This document shows, piece after piece, positions 1-8,291 of a DNA stretch of 64,000 bases (the stretch's first letter is position 1; each line of letters starts with the position of its first letter). Made by a program: the position numbers and the translations under genes. A model generated the notes under the pieces. That model did no database searches, was not told the origin of the DNA, and saw only the letters and a list, made by a program, of their open reading frames with translations. The stretch lies in contig NZ_JBEXAC010000002.1 of assembly GCF_040567655.1 (NCBI RefSeq), positions 2,046,001 to 2,110,000 on the forward strand, given 5' to 3'. Source of the DNA: Chitinophaga sp. H8. GTDB lineage: Bacteria > Bacteroidota > Bacteroidia > Chitinophagales > Chitinophagaceae.

Positions 1-1
1 C

Positions 2-898
2 GAAGCAACCGGCCGTTTTTATAGTAATTACAAGCCCAGGCTGATCGCTTTGGTGGAGGAGCATATTGTGGCCAATGTAAAACAAGCTGTTGACCAAAAC
101 GTTCGGGAACTAAATATCACTTTGCCCGATGTGGTAACCCTGGAAGCGGTAAACGAACCTGGTGGTTTTGCATTAAAAGTATGGCTGAAAGGCTGCCGTG
201 CAACATTTAAAGTTACCACGCCCAATGCTACCCTTACCAATCCGTTTGGTGGCCTGGGCCGGGATTTTGATCCCAAATTTGTGCTGACATGGGATCAGGC
301 GTTGGTGATTGCTTTTACAGATATCAATAGTGTGACAACATTTTATCCCAAAAATCCAAGATCAGAAACCGCCAATACAGCTATACATAAACCGAGGTTG
401 ATGGATAAATTTCTGGGACTGGCAGATAATGTTTCCAACTCCTTTACTGCGGGAGAAGGCTTTTTTCCTGATTTAAATCAGGCATCTGTAAATATCGCTG
501 CCGTACTTAATACTACTATATTGATGGCTATTGGACAGGTACTTAAAAGCAAACCTTTTTTAGATGAGTTAAAACTGGATGGGGATGAAAAACTAACCGT
601 AATGGCCGATATACGCCAGGGAAATATTATTGCAAAACATCCGCACAGTTATGCAGGAACTTTAGCACGCAGTGCAAAAACAACGCTGTCTGCTACCGAT
701 GCACATAACCCTGTGTTGCCTGTCATCGGTGGAGATGAAAAAGTTACAGATAAGCTGGTGAAAAAACCGTCAGGCGCACTTAATCCTCAACCATTGCCCC
801 CTGCTCCTGCGCAAGTAAAGCCCTCGCCCAAACTTAATCCACAGCCTTTACCTCCCGCACCATTAAAACCCAGAAAGGTGAGTGTGAAAAGAGGTTGA
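2..898 (+). CDS. Hypothetical protein, 5' end cut by the window
   Basis: The frame is open to the first base of the window (codons from position 2 read EATGRFYSNYKPRL), so the gene begins upstream; the TTG at 50 is not needed as a start. About 298 residues are visible. I recognise no family. The visible part is soluble-looking with no membrane segment. The last ~45 residues are proline-rich and carry the motif LNPQPLPPAP twice, about 20 residues apart, followed by a basic tail (KPRKVSVKRG). The duplicated motif looks like a linear binding or anchoring peptide; that is inference. The stop is TGA at 896-898 and no clear terminator follows. Confidence 0.75.
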   Translation, partial: EATGRFYSNYKPRLIALVEEHIVANVKQAVDQNVRELNITLPDVVTLEAVNEPGGFALKVWLKGCRATFKVTTPNATLTNPFGGLGRDFDPKFVLTWDQALVIAFTDINSVTTFYPKNPRSETANTAIHKPRLMDKFLGLADNVSNSFTAGEGFFPDLNQASVNIAAVLNTTILMAIGQVLKSKPFLDELKLDGDEKLTVMADIRQGNIIAKHPHSYAGTLARSAKTTLSATDAHNPVLPVIGGDEKVTDKLVKKPSGALNPQPLPPAPAQVKPSPKLNPQPLPPAPLKPRKVSVKRG

Positions 899-1092
899 GG
901 GAGCCTTTTACGGAATTAAGGGGTGGTTGTTAACAAAGGCGCAGCTGGGAGATTATTGGATAAAAGGGTAGGCTGATTAGCTGAAATCCGGTGAACTTAA
1001 GCGCTAAAGTTTATGTACATTGTAAAGATAACTAATCGGGCAGCCGGTACTGTCAGTTCAGGTTGCTGCAAGTACTTAAACAAACTTATACC

Positions 1093-2277
1093 ATGAAAAA
1101 AGTATTGTTGATAATGCTGTTGCTGCCTTTGATGTCCAGGGCACAGGAATTATACGATATTCCGGAGGGCGCCGCTACCCGCTGGATCTCTTTTGAAAAC
1201 CCCACCGGGGCCAAAGGACGGGGGGCGATGGAAAACAAAGGAGGTAAAGGACATCCCTGTGATACCCTGCATGCCGGTGGCAGCAAAATACTGGCAGACA
1301 TACAGGGAGCAGGTATCATCAACAGGATATGGATTACGATATCTAACAGAAGCCCGGCGGCATTACGTTCCATTCGTATTGAAATGTACTGGGACGGTGC
1401 CACAAAACCAGCCGTGGCTGTGCCGCTGGGCGATTTCTTTGGCGTAGGGCTTGGCCGCAGGCTCCCCTTCCAGAATGTATTCTTTTCTGATCCGGAGGGG
1501 CGTTCTTTCAACTGCAATATTCCCATGCCGTTTAATAAGCGGGCCAGGATTGTGCTGATCAATGAGGGCACAGAAAAACAAGCGTTGTTTTATGATGTGA
1601 ACCTTACCACCGTAAAGCGGCATACGAAGGAAATTCTTTACTTCCACGCGTACTGGAGCAGTAATGCGGGCGCTGCGCTGGGACAGGATTTTAGCGTACT
1701 GCCCAAGGTGAGTGGTAAAGGCCGTTACCTGGGCGCCAACTTTGGCATAACAACGGATAAGTCTTACAGTGATACCTGGTTTGGAGAAGGAGAGGTGAAG
1801 ATGTACCTGGACGGTGATACACAGTTTCCCACGCTGGCAGGCACCGGCACGGAGGATTATATCGGTACTGCCTGGGGACAGGGAGTTTTTGCGCACATGT
1901 ACCAGGGGTGCCCTATCGCCGATAAGGAGAAAAGACAGTATGCCTTTTACCGTTATCATATTCCCGACCCGGTATATTTCCAATCCGATTGCCATGTTAT
2001 CATACAACCCATGGGCGGCGGTACTACCGACCAGGTGAGGCAGTTGCTGAAAGCGGGTGCCCGGCTGAAGCCCGTATCAGTATCTACGGAAAAAGAAATC
2101 GTAAAACTGCTGGAGATGCCAGCACCACCTTCCTTGGAGAGCAATACATTCCCAAACGGATGGGTGAACTTTTACAGAGTGGATGATTATTCGGCTACCG
2201 CCTACTTCTACCTGGACAAACCGGAAAACGGATTGCCTGCACTGGCACCACTGAAAGTACGATTGTCAGGATTGTGA
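1093..2277 (+). CDS. Secreted DUF2961 (GH172-like) protein
   Basis: This 394-residue protein starts at ATG 1093; the open frame extends to 1063 but only the ATG gives a proper signal peptide (MKKVLLIMLLLPLMSRA, cleavage before Q18). The body matches the DUF2961 family: an N-terminal segment WISFENPTGAKG, a central jelly-roll region with VPLGDFFGVG, and GTEDYIGTAWG, resembling the family's conserved GTEDY signature. Family members now classed as GH172 include difructose-anhydride and D-arabinofuranose-active enzymes, so a periplasmic or surface glycosidase is likely; the substrate cannot be read from the sequence. It stands alone between gene 1 and a convergent toxin-like pair. Confidence 0.85.
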   Translation: MKKVLLIMLLLPLMSRAQELYDIPEGAATRWISFENPTGAKGRGAMENKGGKGHPCDTLHAGGSKILADIQGAGIINRIWITISNRSPAALRSIRIEMYWDGATKPAVAVPLGDFFGVGLGRRLPFQNVFFSDPEGRSFNCNIPMPFNKRARIVLINEGTEKQALFYDVNLTTVKRHTKEILYFHAYWSSNAGAALGQDFSVLPKVSGKGRYLGANFGITTDKSYSDTWFGEGEVKMYLDGDTQFPTLAGTGTEDYIGTAWGQGVFAHMYQGCPIADKEKRQYAFYRYHIPDPVYFQSDCHVIIQPMGGGTTDQVRQLLKAGARLKPVSVSTEKEIVKLLEMPAPPSLESNTFPNGWVNFYRVDDYSATAYFYLDKPENGLPALAPLKVRLSGL

Positions 2278-2355
2278 TAAGAGAGGGCTGGCCAAAAAGT
2301 AAAATAAAGGCTTCGGGAGTCGCTTAAACGATCATCAGATACCCGAATAAATTAG

Positions 2356-2384
2356 GGCTGACCATTGCTTTTTGGTCAGCCTTT
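2356..2384 (+). terminator. Convergent-gene terminator hairpin
   Basis: A perfect 9-bp stem, GGCTGACCA (2356-2364) and TGGTCAGCC (2373-2381), has an 8-nt loop and is followed by TTT. It lies between the DUF2961 gene and the zeta-like gene, which converge; on the minus strand the stem is followed by a TAATTTATT tract, so it may act in both directions. Confidence 0.65.
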
Positions 2385-2450
2385 GATATGAACTGGAATC
2401 AACCCGGTATCCGGACTGTATCGGGCTATCTATTGTTTTCTTTCACGGTT

Positions 2451-3128
2451 TCATCCGCGCTTGCTATTAAAGGAGTTTTTTTTGACAAGCAAATAATCAG
2501 CAACCATTTTAGCAATAGTAGGCAACCCTTTTTTAAGCCACCTTTTTTTTAACGCTAAATCAGTAGCCATTACTATTTGATTGTCTTCCAGCATTACCAG
2601 GATGGTAGGTCTTTTCTCACCGTCATATAGGCATATCGTCTTGAAAGTGCTTCTATAATTGTTGATATGTTCTAAGTTTTTTTCATAAACGCCTTCAATT
2701 GTCCTGGCATCAACCGGATGTCCGCCTTCTTTCACTCGTTGTTTAACCCGCATCTTACAGTGTTTCACGTTGTCCAGGCATAAATAATTGAGCTGAATTT
2801 GGTATCCTCTATTTTCAAAGCGGTCTATATATTTCCAGTAATCGGGGTGAGATAGAGGTGTTTCCAGAACGAAGTGCTGATTAGAGTTAATAGCCTCATC
2901 CATTTTGGATAAAAGGAAATTCTCCATCATTTCGGCAGAACGGATATTTAATTGCTCAACAGATAGATTTTCATTCTTAAGCTCCCGCTCGAAACCGCTG
3001 CGTGTTAAATCCCTATCGAAAGGGAGAACACCTTCAAAAAGAGTGGGTAGCATTGATTCAATATGAGTAGACTTGCCTGCTCCATTGGGGCCAGAAATAA
3101 CAAGCAGGGTGGGTTTAGAGTAATCCAT
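2451..3128 (-). CDS. Zeta-toxin-like P-loop kinase/ATPase
   Basis: This 225-residue protein has a Walker A motif, GPNGAGKST, at about residues 13-21, a negatively charged strand around ETPLSHPDYW, and an RVKQRVKEGGHPV segment typical of the zeta-toxin-like ATPases (COG4185). Epsilon/zeta toxins phosphorylate UDP-N-acetylglucosamine; chromosomal COG4185 proteins are mostly uncharacterised, so the kinase substrate is unknown. Its ATG at 3128 lies inside the upstream small gene (14-bp overlap), an antitoxin-toxin style arrangement. The base composition is more AT-rich than the operon downstream, which fits a mobile toxin-antitoxin locus. Confidence 0.75.
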   Translation of the reverse strand: MDYSKPTLLVISGPNGAGKSTHIESMLPTLFEGVLPFDRDLTRSGFERELKNENLSVEQLNIRSAEMMENFLLSKMDEAINSNQHFVLETPLSHPDYWKYIDRFENRGYQIQLNYLCLDNVKHCKMRVKQRVKEGGHPVDARTIEGVYEKNLEHINNYRSTFKTICLYDGEKRPTILVMLEDNQIVMATDLALKKRWLKKGLPTIAKMVADYLLVKKNSFNSKRG

Positions 3129-3396
3129 TCTCTTTCATGAACTTTTCCCTGACAACATTAGCCTCTCTATCAGTTAAGCGACGTATAAACTTGGTTTCAA
3201 TTTCAGCACCAATTGTATAAACTTCCTGAATCTCAATGCGACCATCTGCAAATTCATAAAATCCTTGTCCTTCGGGTAATTGATCTGATAGAATCAAAAA
3301 GGGAAGATTATTGCCAAAATTTCTTTTTCTTAATCGATCAATTGTGGCTGCAAATTTTTTATCCTGTGCCGCTATTTCATATTCTAAATCTGTCAT
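3115..3396 (-). CDS. Small protein coupled to zeta-like toxin, putative antitoxin
   Basis: The chosen start is ATG at 3396 (MTDLEYEIAAQDKKFAAT), giving 93 residues; the frame is open to 3480 but the extra residues look like non-coding sequence. The protein is mixed alpha/beta and highly charged, with an N-terminal helix and a C-terminal helix (LTDREANVVREKFMKENG). I recognise no named domain. Its end overlaps the start of the zeta-like kinase gene by 14 bp, so the two should be translated together; from position and size it may be the antitoxin or a specificity partner. This is inference from layout. Confidence 0.65.
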   Translation of the reverse strand: MTDLEYEIAAQDKKFAATIDRLRKRNFGNNLPFLILSDQLPEGQGFYEFADGRIEIQEVYTIGAEIETKFIRRLTDREANVVREKFMKENGLL

Positions 3397-3616
3397 GCGT
3401 AAAGGTGTGAATAAGTTGAGGTATTCCCACGTAAATGTACTGAAATTTATGCGCAAATCCAATTTCGGTTTTAGAATCAATTTTCTATATAAAATATTGA
3501 TAATTATACTGTTATGGTGTATTGTTTACCTCGTTTTCAGATAAAGAAAACTGTTCAGGTATTTGAGCAATAGATTGGTTGTTGTATAGCTGTTTTGAGT
3601 TATGTGGCTATTGCAA

Positions 3617-4354
3617 TTACACCAATAAGCTGCCACCATCAACCACGATTATCTGACCTGTGGTAAAACTACCGCGCATCAGGTAGAGGTAAGCTTCGGC
3701 AAGCTCTTTCGGATTACCGACCCTGCCGGTTAATAATTTGCTGCCTACCCTGTTGAAAAAAGCTTCCCGCGCTGCTTCCGGCATATCTGCCAGGAGGTTG
3801 GTCCTCACCGTTCCTGCACAAACCGCATTCACTCTTATAGGGGCAAGTTCAATAGCAAGTGCACGGGTAAGCCCTTCAATAGCGCCCGCCATGCCTGCAA
3901 TCACAAGTGCCCCTTTCCTTGGCCTTCTCCCAAGTGCGCCGGTCGTGAGCGTAATGGAGCCACCCTCTCTGATCTGTGGTGCCCCATGTTTTGCCGCCAT
4001 AATTGCCCCCCAAAATCGCAGGTGAATAGCTTGTTTTGCGTCATCAATATCCAATTCAGGCAATTCACTAAACTTCAAGCTATCGCCTGCCGTAAAAATG
4101 AGGTGGTCAAATTCGCCTGTCTTTTTAAAAAGCTGCGCTACCTGCTTTTCATCCCCAAGATCTGCGGTGAAACCTTTACTGCTTTCTGGTAAAACAGTTA
4201 AAGCCTCCTCCACCTTTTGCTGGCTGCTCGACACCACCACTACCGACGCACCTTCATCTGCTGCTGCTATTGCTGTCTCTAAACCAATGCCTGATGTGCC
4301 ACCCAGCAAGATGATTTTTTTACCTGATAAACTGCTTATGCTGTTATTTTTCAT
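3617..4354 (-). CDS. SDR-family oxidoreductase-like protein, catalytic Tyr/Lys not seen
   Basis: This 245-residue Rossmann protein has the nucleotide-binding motif GGTSGIG at residues 18-24 and the C-terminal signature RVNAVCAGTVRTNLL plus GQIIVVDGGSLLV, so it belongs to the classical short-chain dehydrogenase fold. Where classical SDRs have YxxxK before the EGLTRALAIEL helix, the sequence reads GALVIAGMAGAIEGL: the Tyr position is Ile and the Lys position is Ala. It may be a divergent SDR branch with another chemistry, or a binding protein. It is transcribed divergently from an HxlR regulator across a 26-bp palindrome, so regulation by that protein is likely. Confidence 0.85.
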   Translation of the reverse strand: MKNNSISSLSGKKIILLGGTSGIGLETAIAAADEGASVVVVSSSQQKVEEALTVLPESSKGFTADLGDEKQVAQLFKKTGEFDHLIFTAGDSLKFSELPELDIDDAKQAIHLRFWGAIMAAKHGAPQIREGGSITLTTGALGRRPRKGALVIAGMAGAIEGLTRALAIELAPIRVNAVCAGTVRTNLLADMPEAAREAFFNRVGSKLLTGRVGNPKELAEAYLYLMRGSFTTGQIIVVDGGSLLV

Positions 4355-4384
4355 GCCACTGATTATTTCATAATTTTAATCGGA

Positions 4385-4422
4385 CAAAACTATTGTACGA
4401 ATACTAAACTTTTACTATTCGT
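4385..4422. promoter_or_regulatory. HxlR operator-like palindrome between SDR and HxlR genes
   Basis: ACGAATACTAAA (4397-4408) and TTTACTATTCGT (4411-4422) are inverted 12-bp arms with one mismatch around a 2-bp centre. The minus strand has a TAnnTTTG-type -7 element (TAGTTTTG, 4392 to 4385) right beside it, so a bound repressor would cover the SDR promoter. HxlR-type regulators bind such dyads as dimers; that this one does is inferred from its position. Confidence 0.6.
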
Positions 4423-4444
4423 TACCTTCAGGAAAGTGACTTCT

Positions 4445-4804
4445 ATGGCGAAACTTACATGTGAATCAACACCTGCTATTGACAGGCAACTAGCCTTAAT
4501 GGATGCCATTGAGTTGCTAAGTGGCAAATGGAAAATTGTTATTCTGCGGTGTTTATACCTTAATGGAGCCATGCGGTTCAAAGACCTGCAAGAGACGGCG
4601 AAGGGAATAACACCCAAAGTGTTGTCAAAGGAATTGCAGCAATTAGAAGAAAATCTGCTGCTTACCAGAACAGTGAACAACACAAAACCTATTACAGTAA
4701 CCTATACACTTACTGACCATGCTACTGAAACCCTGCCTGTCATTCATGCTTTAATTGAATTTGGGTTGAAGCATAGAAAGCAGATTAAAAGCAAATGGTT
4801 ATAA
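4445..4804 (+). CDS. HxlR-family winged-helix transcriptional regulator
   Basis: The 119-residue protein starts at ATG 4445; a GTG at 4436 is in frame but less likely. It has the HxlR core: an N-terminal cysteine (KLTCESTPAID), then LLSGKWKIVILRCLYLNGAMRFKDL, ITPKVLSKELQQLEENLLLTR and the wing YTLTDHATETLPVI. In characterised members the N-terminal cysteine senses electrophiles, oxidants or aldehydes. It is divergent from the SDR gene over a shared palindrome, which points to control of that gene and of itself. The inducer is not predictable. Confidence 0.9.
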   Translation: MAKLTCESTPAIDRQLALMDAIELLSGKWKIVILRCLYLNGAMRFKDLQETAKGITPKVLSKELQQLEENLLLTRTVNNTKPITVTYTLTDHATETLPVIHALIEFGLKHRKQIKSKWL

Positions 4805-4874
4805 AATGGGCTTGTTTTGTTACAGAGTAGTAACTAAAATGGGCTTGTTTTGTTACAATATTAGCCTATATTTG
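4802..4874 (+). promoter_or_regulatory. Direct-repeat operator overlapping the DUF4143 ATPase promoter
   Basis: A 23-bp sequence beginning TAAAATGGGCTTGTTT is repeated exactly at 4802-4824 and 4835-4857, 33 bp apart (about three helical turns). The second copy supplies TTG (4845-4847), which sits 19 nt before TATATTTG (4867-4874), a full match to the Bacteroidota -7 consensus TAnnTTTG. The ATG is at 4899. A protein bound to the repeats would block this promoter. Confidence 0.65.
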
Positions 4875-4898
4875 CCCTTGTTTTAAGACAATTTCATC

Positions 4899-6257
4899 AT
4901 GGCTTTTAAAAGAAGTGTCGAAACATATCTCCATGACTGGAAAATTAATCCTTCCCGTAAACCACTGATTATCAGAGGCGCCAGACAAGTTGGGAAAACG
5001 ACTTTGGTAAAGGATTTTGCCAGGTCTTATGCTCATTTTATCATGCTTAATCTGGAAAAAGCAACTGACAGGAGATATTTTGAGGATTTTGATGATGTAA
5101 AAACAATCTGTGAAGCGCTGTTTTTAACCTATAATATTCCTTTATTGGAAATACACAACACTTTGTTGTTTATTGATGAAATCCAGGAAAGTCCGAAAGC
5201 TATTCAGTTGCTGCGTTTCTTTTATGAAGAAATGCCTGCTTTACACATTATCAGCGCTGGATCACTATTAGAATTTGCTATTCAAAGGGTAAAAAATTTT
5301 CCTGTTGGAAGGGTGGAATTTTTATATCTCCATCCAATGAATTTCGAGGAGTATCTGGAGGCAATAGGAAGGGAGGCTATCATTGAACAATTAAAAATGG
5401 TTCCTGTAAAACCAGCTGCTCATCAAGTTTTAATGGATCAATTTCACCGGTATGCTATTATTGGCGGAATGCCTGAAATAATTAAAACAGATATCGATAA
5501 AAACAATCTGGCAGATCTTACAAGAATATATGAAAGCATATGGGGAACGTATAAAAATGATGTAGAGAAATATACAACCAGTGACAATGAAAGAAAGATC
5601 ATTAAACATATTATGGATACTGCTCCACTTTATTTGGACGAGCGGGTTAAATTCCAGGGATTTGGTAATTCCTCCTACCGGTCAAGAGAAGTAAGCGAGG
5701 CATTCAGAACGCTGGAAGACGCAAAAATTATTCGTTTAATTTACCCTACAACAGATATGCAACCACCTCCCAGAGCAGATCTTAAAAAATCGCCGCGATT
5801 TCAGATCCTGGATACGGGGCTTGTTAATTATACGTTGTCCATTCAGGCGCAGATGTTAGGTATGAATGATTTAAGTAGTGCTTATAAGGGCGCTGTAATA
5901 CCTCATTTGATTACACAGGAACTCATATCACTACAAACAATATCCCCTAATAATCCAAATTTTTGGGTAAGAGAGAAATCACAATCAAATGCGGAAGTTG
6001 ATCTGGTGCTGGTGCATCGTGAATTTTTAATTCCTGTAGAAATAAAATCAGGTAGTACCGGTTCTCTTCGATCACTTCATCAATTTATAGATGCTGCTGA
6101 TCATCCCTATGCTATCAGAATTTACGGGGGAGCCTTCTCTATTGAAAAAGCAATCACACCCAATAAAACGTCTTATTTATTAATGAATCTTCCTTACTAT
6201 TTGGGTACACAACTGCCTGCTTATTTAACGTGGCTGGTTCAACAGGAAGTCATATAG
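4899..6257 (+). CDS. AAA_14/DUF4143 ATPase (first copy)
   Basis: This 452-residue protein has Walker A GARQVGKT at residues 27-34, Walker B LLFIDEIQES near residue 90, and a C-terminal DUF4143 region with a nuclease-like IPVEIKSGSTGSLRSL segment (the VEIK motif resembles PD-(D/E)xK folds). The family is widespread, often laterally moved and functionally undefined; a DNA-associated or toxin-like role has been suggested only by context. It is a single gene behind a repeated operator. A second family member lies at 26336-27466 with an analogous repeat-type promoter. Confidence 0.85.
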   Translation: MAFKRSVETYLHDWKINPSRKPLIIRGARQVGKTTLVKDFARSYAHFIMLNLEKATDRRYFEDFDDVKTICEALFLTYNIPLLEIHNTLLFIDEIQESPKAIQLLRFFYEEMPALHIISAGSLLEFAIQRVKNFPVGRVEFLYLHPMNFEEYLEAIGREAIIEQLKMVPVKPAAHQVLMDQFHRYAIIGGMPEIIKTDIDKNNLADLTRIYESIWGTYKNDVEKYTTSDNERKIIKHIMDTAPLYLDERVKFQGFGNSSYRSREVSEAFRTLEDAKIIRLIYPTTDMQPPPRADLKKSPRFQILDTGLVNYTLSIQAQMLGMNDLSSAYKGAVIPHLITQELISLQTISPNNPNFWVREKSQSNAEVDLVLVHREFLIPVEIKSGSTGSLRSLHQFIDAADHPYAIRIYGGAFSIEKAITPNKTSYLLMNLPYYLGTQLPAYLTWLVQQEVI

Positions 6258-6358
6258 ATTTTTGGGAAGGAGATTGTCCTGGTGGCTCATAGTACGCTCC
6301 ACTCAACAATTACTATTGTTTCGTACTTTTTTTTATATTCGTCATCCGAAATTCGTGT

Positions 6359-6928
6359 ATGTCGATTTACAGCAGCCTTAGTGACCAGGATCTGATTGTC
6401 TTATTGAAAAAGGACAATGAAACTGCCTTTCAGGAACTTTATGAACGGTATAAGGGCATACTGCATGTACACGCGTATAAGAAACTGGGCGACTTTGAAG
6501 ATGCAAAAGATGTCGTGCAGGAGCTGTTTACCGCATTATGGGACAAGCGCCTTGCGTTGCCCGAAACCAGTAATTTTGCCGGTTACCTCTACAGTGGTAT
6601 ACGAAACCGGATATTCAACATCTTTGCGCACAATGACGTAAAATCCCAATATGCAACGTCTTATCAACAATATAACAGCGAATTGACCTGCACCACCGAT
6701 GAAAGTGTGCGGGCCGTTGAGCTGGCGGCCCAGATCGAACGGGAGATCAGTGCATTGCCGGAAAAAATGCGCGAAGTATTTCTCCTGAGCAGACAGGGCA
6801 ACCTGAGCCACAAAGAAATCGCTGAAAGACTTTCCATCTCCGAACAAACCTCCAGGAACCACATCAAAAAAGCGCTGAAAGTATTGCGCAACCGGTTAGA
6901 TACACTGGTGTACCTGTTTTTTTATTAA
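6359..6928 (+). CDS. ECF RNA polymerase sigma factor (SusCD-type operon 1)
   Basis: This 189-residue sigma-70 family protein has region 2 (AFQELYERYKGILHVHAYKK, then DFEDAKDVVQELFTALW) and region 4 with a helix-turn-helix (LSHKEIAERLSISEQTSRNHIKKALKVLR). It starts at ATG 6359. It is followed after 53 bp by a FecR anti-sigma gene and then by SusC, the standard Bacteroidota arrangement in which SusC senses an outer-membrane ligand, FecR relays the signal and the sigma factor turns on the operon. The inducer is unknown. Confidence 0.92.
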   Translation: MSIYSSLSDQDLIVLLKKDNETAFQELYERYKGILHVHAYKKLGDFEDAKDVVQELFTALWDKRLALPETSNFAGYLYSGIRNRIFNIFAHNDVKSQYATSYQQYNSELTCTTDESVRAVELAAQIEREISALPEKMREVFLLSRQGNLSHKEIAERLSISEQTSRNHIKKALKVLRNRLDTLVYLFFY

Positions 6929-6981
6929 AAATTTTTGCGGGCAGTAGCCCATGACCCTCACTTGGCTGTCTTGTTATAGGA

Positions 6982-8115
6982 ATGAACTATAAGAGGATGC
7001 AAAAACAAGCGTTTCAGGCATTGCTGGACAAATACCTTTCCGGAAATTGTTCCGCCGAAGAGCGGGCCACTTTAGAAATGTGGTATTTAACTTATGAGGC
7101 AAAGGACCTGCCTCCGCTGTCACCCGCACAGCTGGAAGAGATCCGGCAATCCGCGGCGCCACATATCCAGCGCACCGCCCGCAGGAGTTGGCTGCGTTGG
7201 GCAGCCGCTGCTGCGGTGCTTGTTGCGGTGGCTATCGGAGCATATATGTACCAGGCTAATCATGATCGTGGCATTACAGTGGAACAGCTGGCCGCAGGAC
7301 AAGATGTTGCGCCAGGCGAACGCCGCGCATTTCTGACACTGGCCAATGGCCGCCGTATTGATCTGAATGAGCAGCAAGGTGGTATAGCGGTAGATTCGCT
7401 GGGCGTTTCGTATTTAGACGGAACACCGGTGGCTGGTGCAGCAGGAACAGCGGAAACGTCTGCTCTCATTACCATGAGTACGCCTAAAGGAGGTGGGTAC
7501 CGGGTAACACTTCCGGATGGTACCAGGGTATGGCTGAATGCAGCATCGTCGCTCAGGTATCCCAGCCGGTTTGCTGCGGATCACCGCGAAGTGGAACTTA
7601 CCGGAGAAGCATTTTTCGAAGTGCAAAAGGTCCTGAATACGGCTAATGAACGTATTCCATTCCTGGTAAAAACTGCTCACCAGACTGTGCGCGTGCTGGG
7701 TACGCAATTCAATGTAACGGCATATACAGAAGAAACTACTGAAGCAACCACCGTAGTGGAAGGCGTGGTGGAAGTAACGGCTACGGATGCAGGAAAACCT
7801 GCCCGTATTATACCGGGAGAGCAGGCGCTTGTCCAGGATAACAACGTATCAAAACACACCGCCAACCTGGAGCAGGTGACCGCCTGGAAAAATGGCAACT
7901 TCTTTTTTGATAATGAACCACTGGAAACTGTCATGCGCAAAATTTCAACTTGGTATGATGTAACCGTGGTCTTTGAGGATGCCATTGCCGGAGAGAAATT
8001 TTATGGAATCATCGCAAGGGAAAAGAAACTGAGCCAGGTACTGAAAATGTTGGAAAAGACTAAAACGGTGCAGTTTATGATAAAAGGAAATACCATACAC
8101 ATCTATAAACGTTAA
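6982..8115 (+). CDS. FecR-family anti-sigma factor (operon 1)
   Basis: The 377-residue protein has a cytoplasmic N-terminal sigma-binding region (LLDKYLSGNCSAEERATLEMW), one membrane segment near residues 73-88 (WAAAAAVLVAVAIGAYMY), a periplasmic FecR domain (TPKGGGYRVTLPDGTRVWLN, LTGEAFFEV) and a C-terminal DUF4974 domain starting at NGNFFFDNEPLETVM and ending IHIYKR. This is the full-length architecture, unlike the FecR at 47427. It should pair with the preceding sigma factor and with the STN domain of the SusC that follows. Confidence 0.92.
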   Translation: MNYKRMQKQAFQALLDKYLSGNCSAEERATLEMWYLTYEAKDLPPLSPAQLEEIRQSAAPHIQRTARRSWLRWAAAAAVLVAVAIGAYMYQANHDRGITVEQLAAGQDVAPGERRAFLTLANGRRIDLNEQQGGIAVDSLGVSYLDGTPVAGAAGTAETSALITMSTPKGGGYRVTLPDGTRVWLNAASSLRYPSRFAADHREVELTGEAFFEVQKVLNTANERIPFLVKTAHQTVRVLGTQFNVTAYTEETTEATTVVEGVVEVTATDAGKPARIIPGEQALVQDNNVSKHTANLEQVTAWKNGNFFFDNEPLETVMRKISTWYDVTVVFEDAIAGEKFYGIIAREKKLSQVLKMLEKTKTVQFMIKGNTIHIYKR

Positions 8116-8122
8116 TACACTA

Positions 8123-8157
8123 CAACAGGAATCAACTTAAATCAACAGGAATCAACT
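8123..8157 (+). repeat. Short direct repeat in the fecR-susC gap
   Basis: The 15-mer CAACAGGAATCAACT occurs at 8123-8137 and 8143-8157, exactly 20 bp apart (two helical turns), within the 176-bp gap between FecR and SusC. It could be a regulator site for separate control of susC; no protein can be assigned. Confidence 0.45.
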
Positions 8158-8291
8158 AAAATCAAAAAGCCAGATTCCGATTGGCGTCGAAAACTGGCTG
8201 GCGTTTGGAATGGCCTAAAACAGAATTTTTGAACCTGCAGGTGCCGGTGTCTGGAAAACAAAGCACCCTGCATAATACCAAACAGTAGTAA

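Noticed and set aside
4899..6257. Transposase or IS element for the DUF4143 ATPases
   Set aside because: No terminal inverted repeats, target duplications or transposase domains; the family is a P-loop ATPase with a nuclease-like C-terminus.
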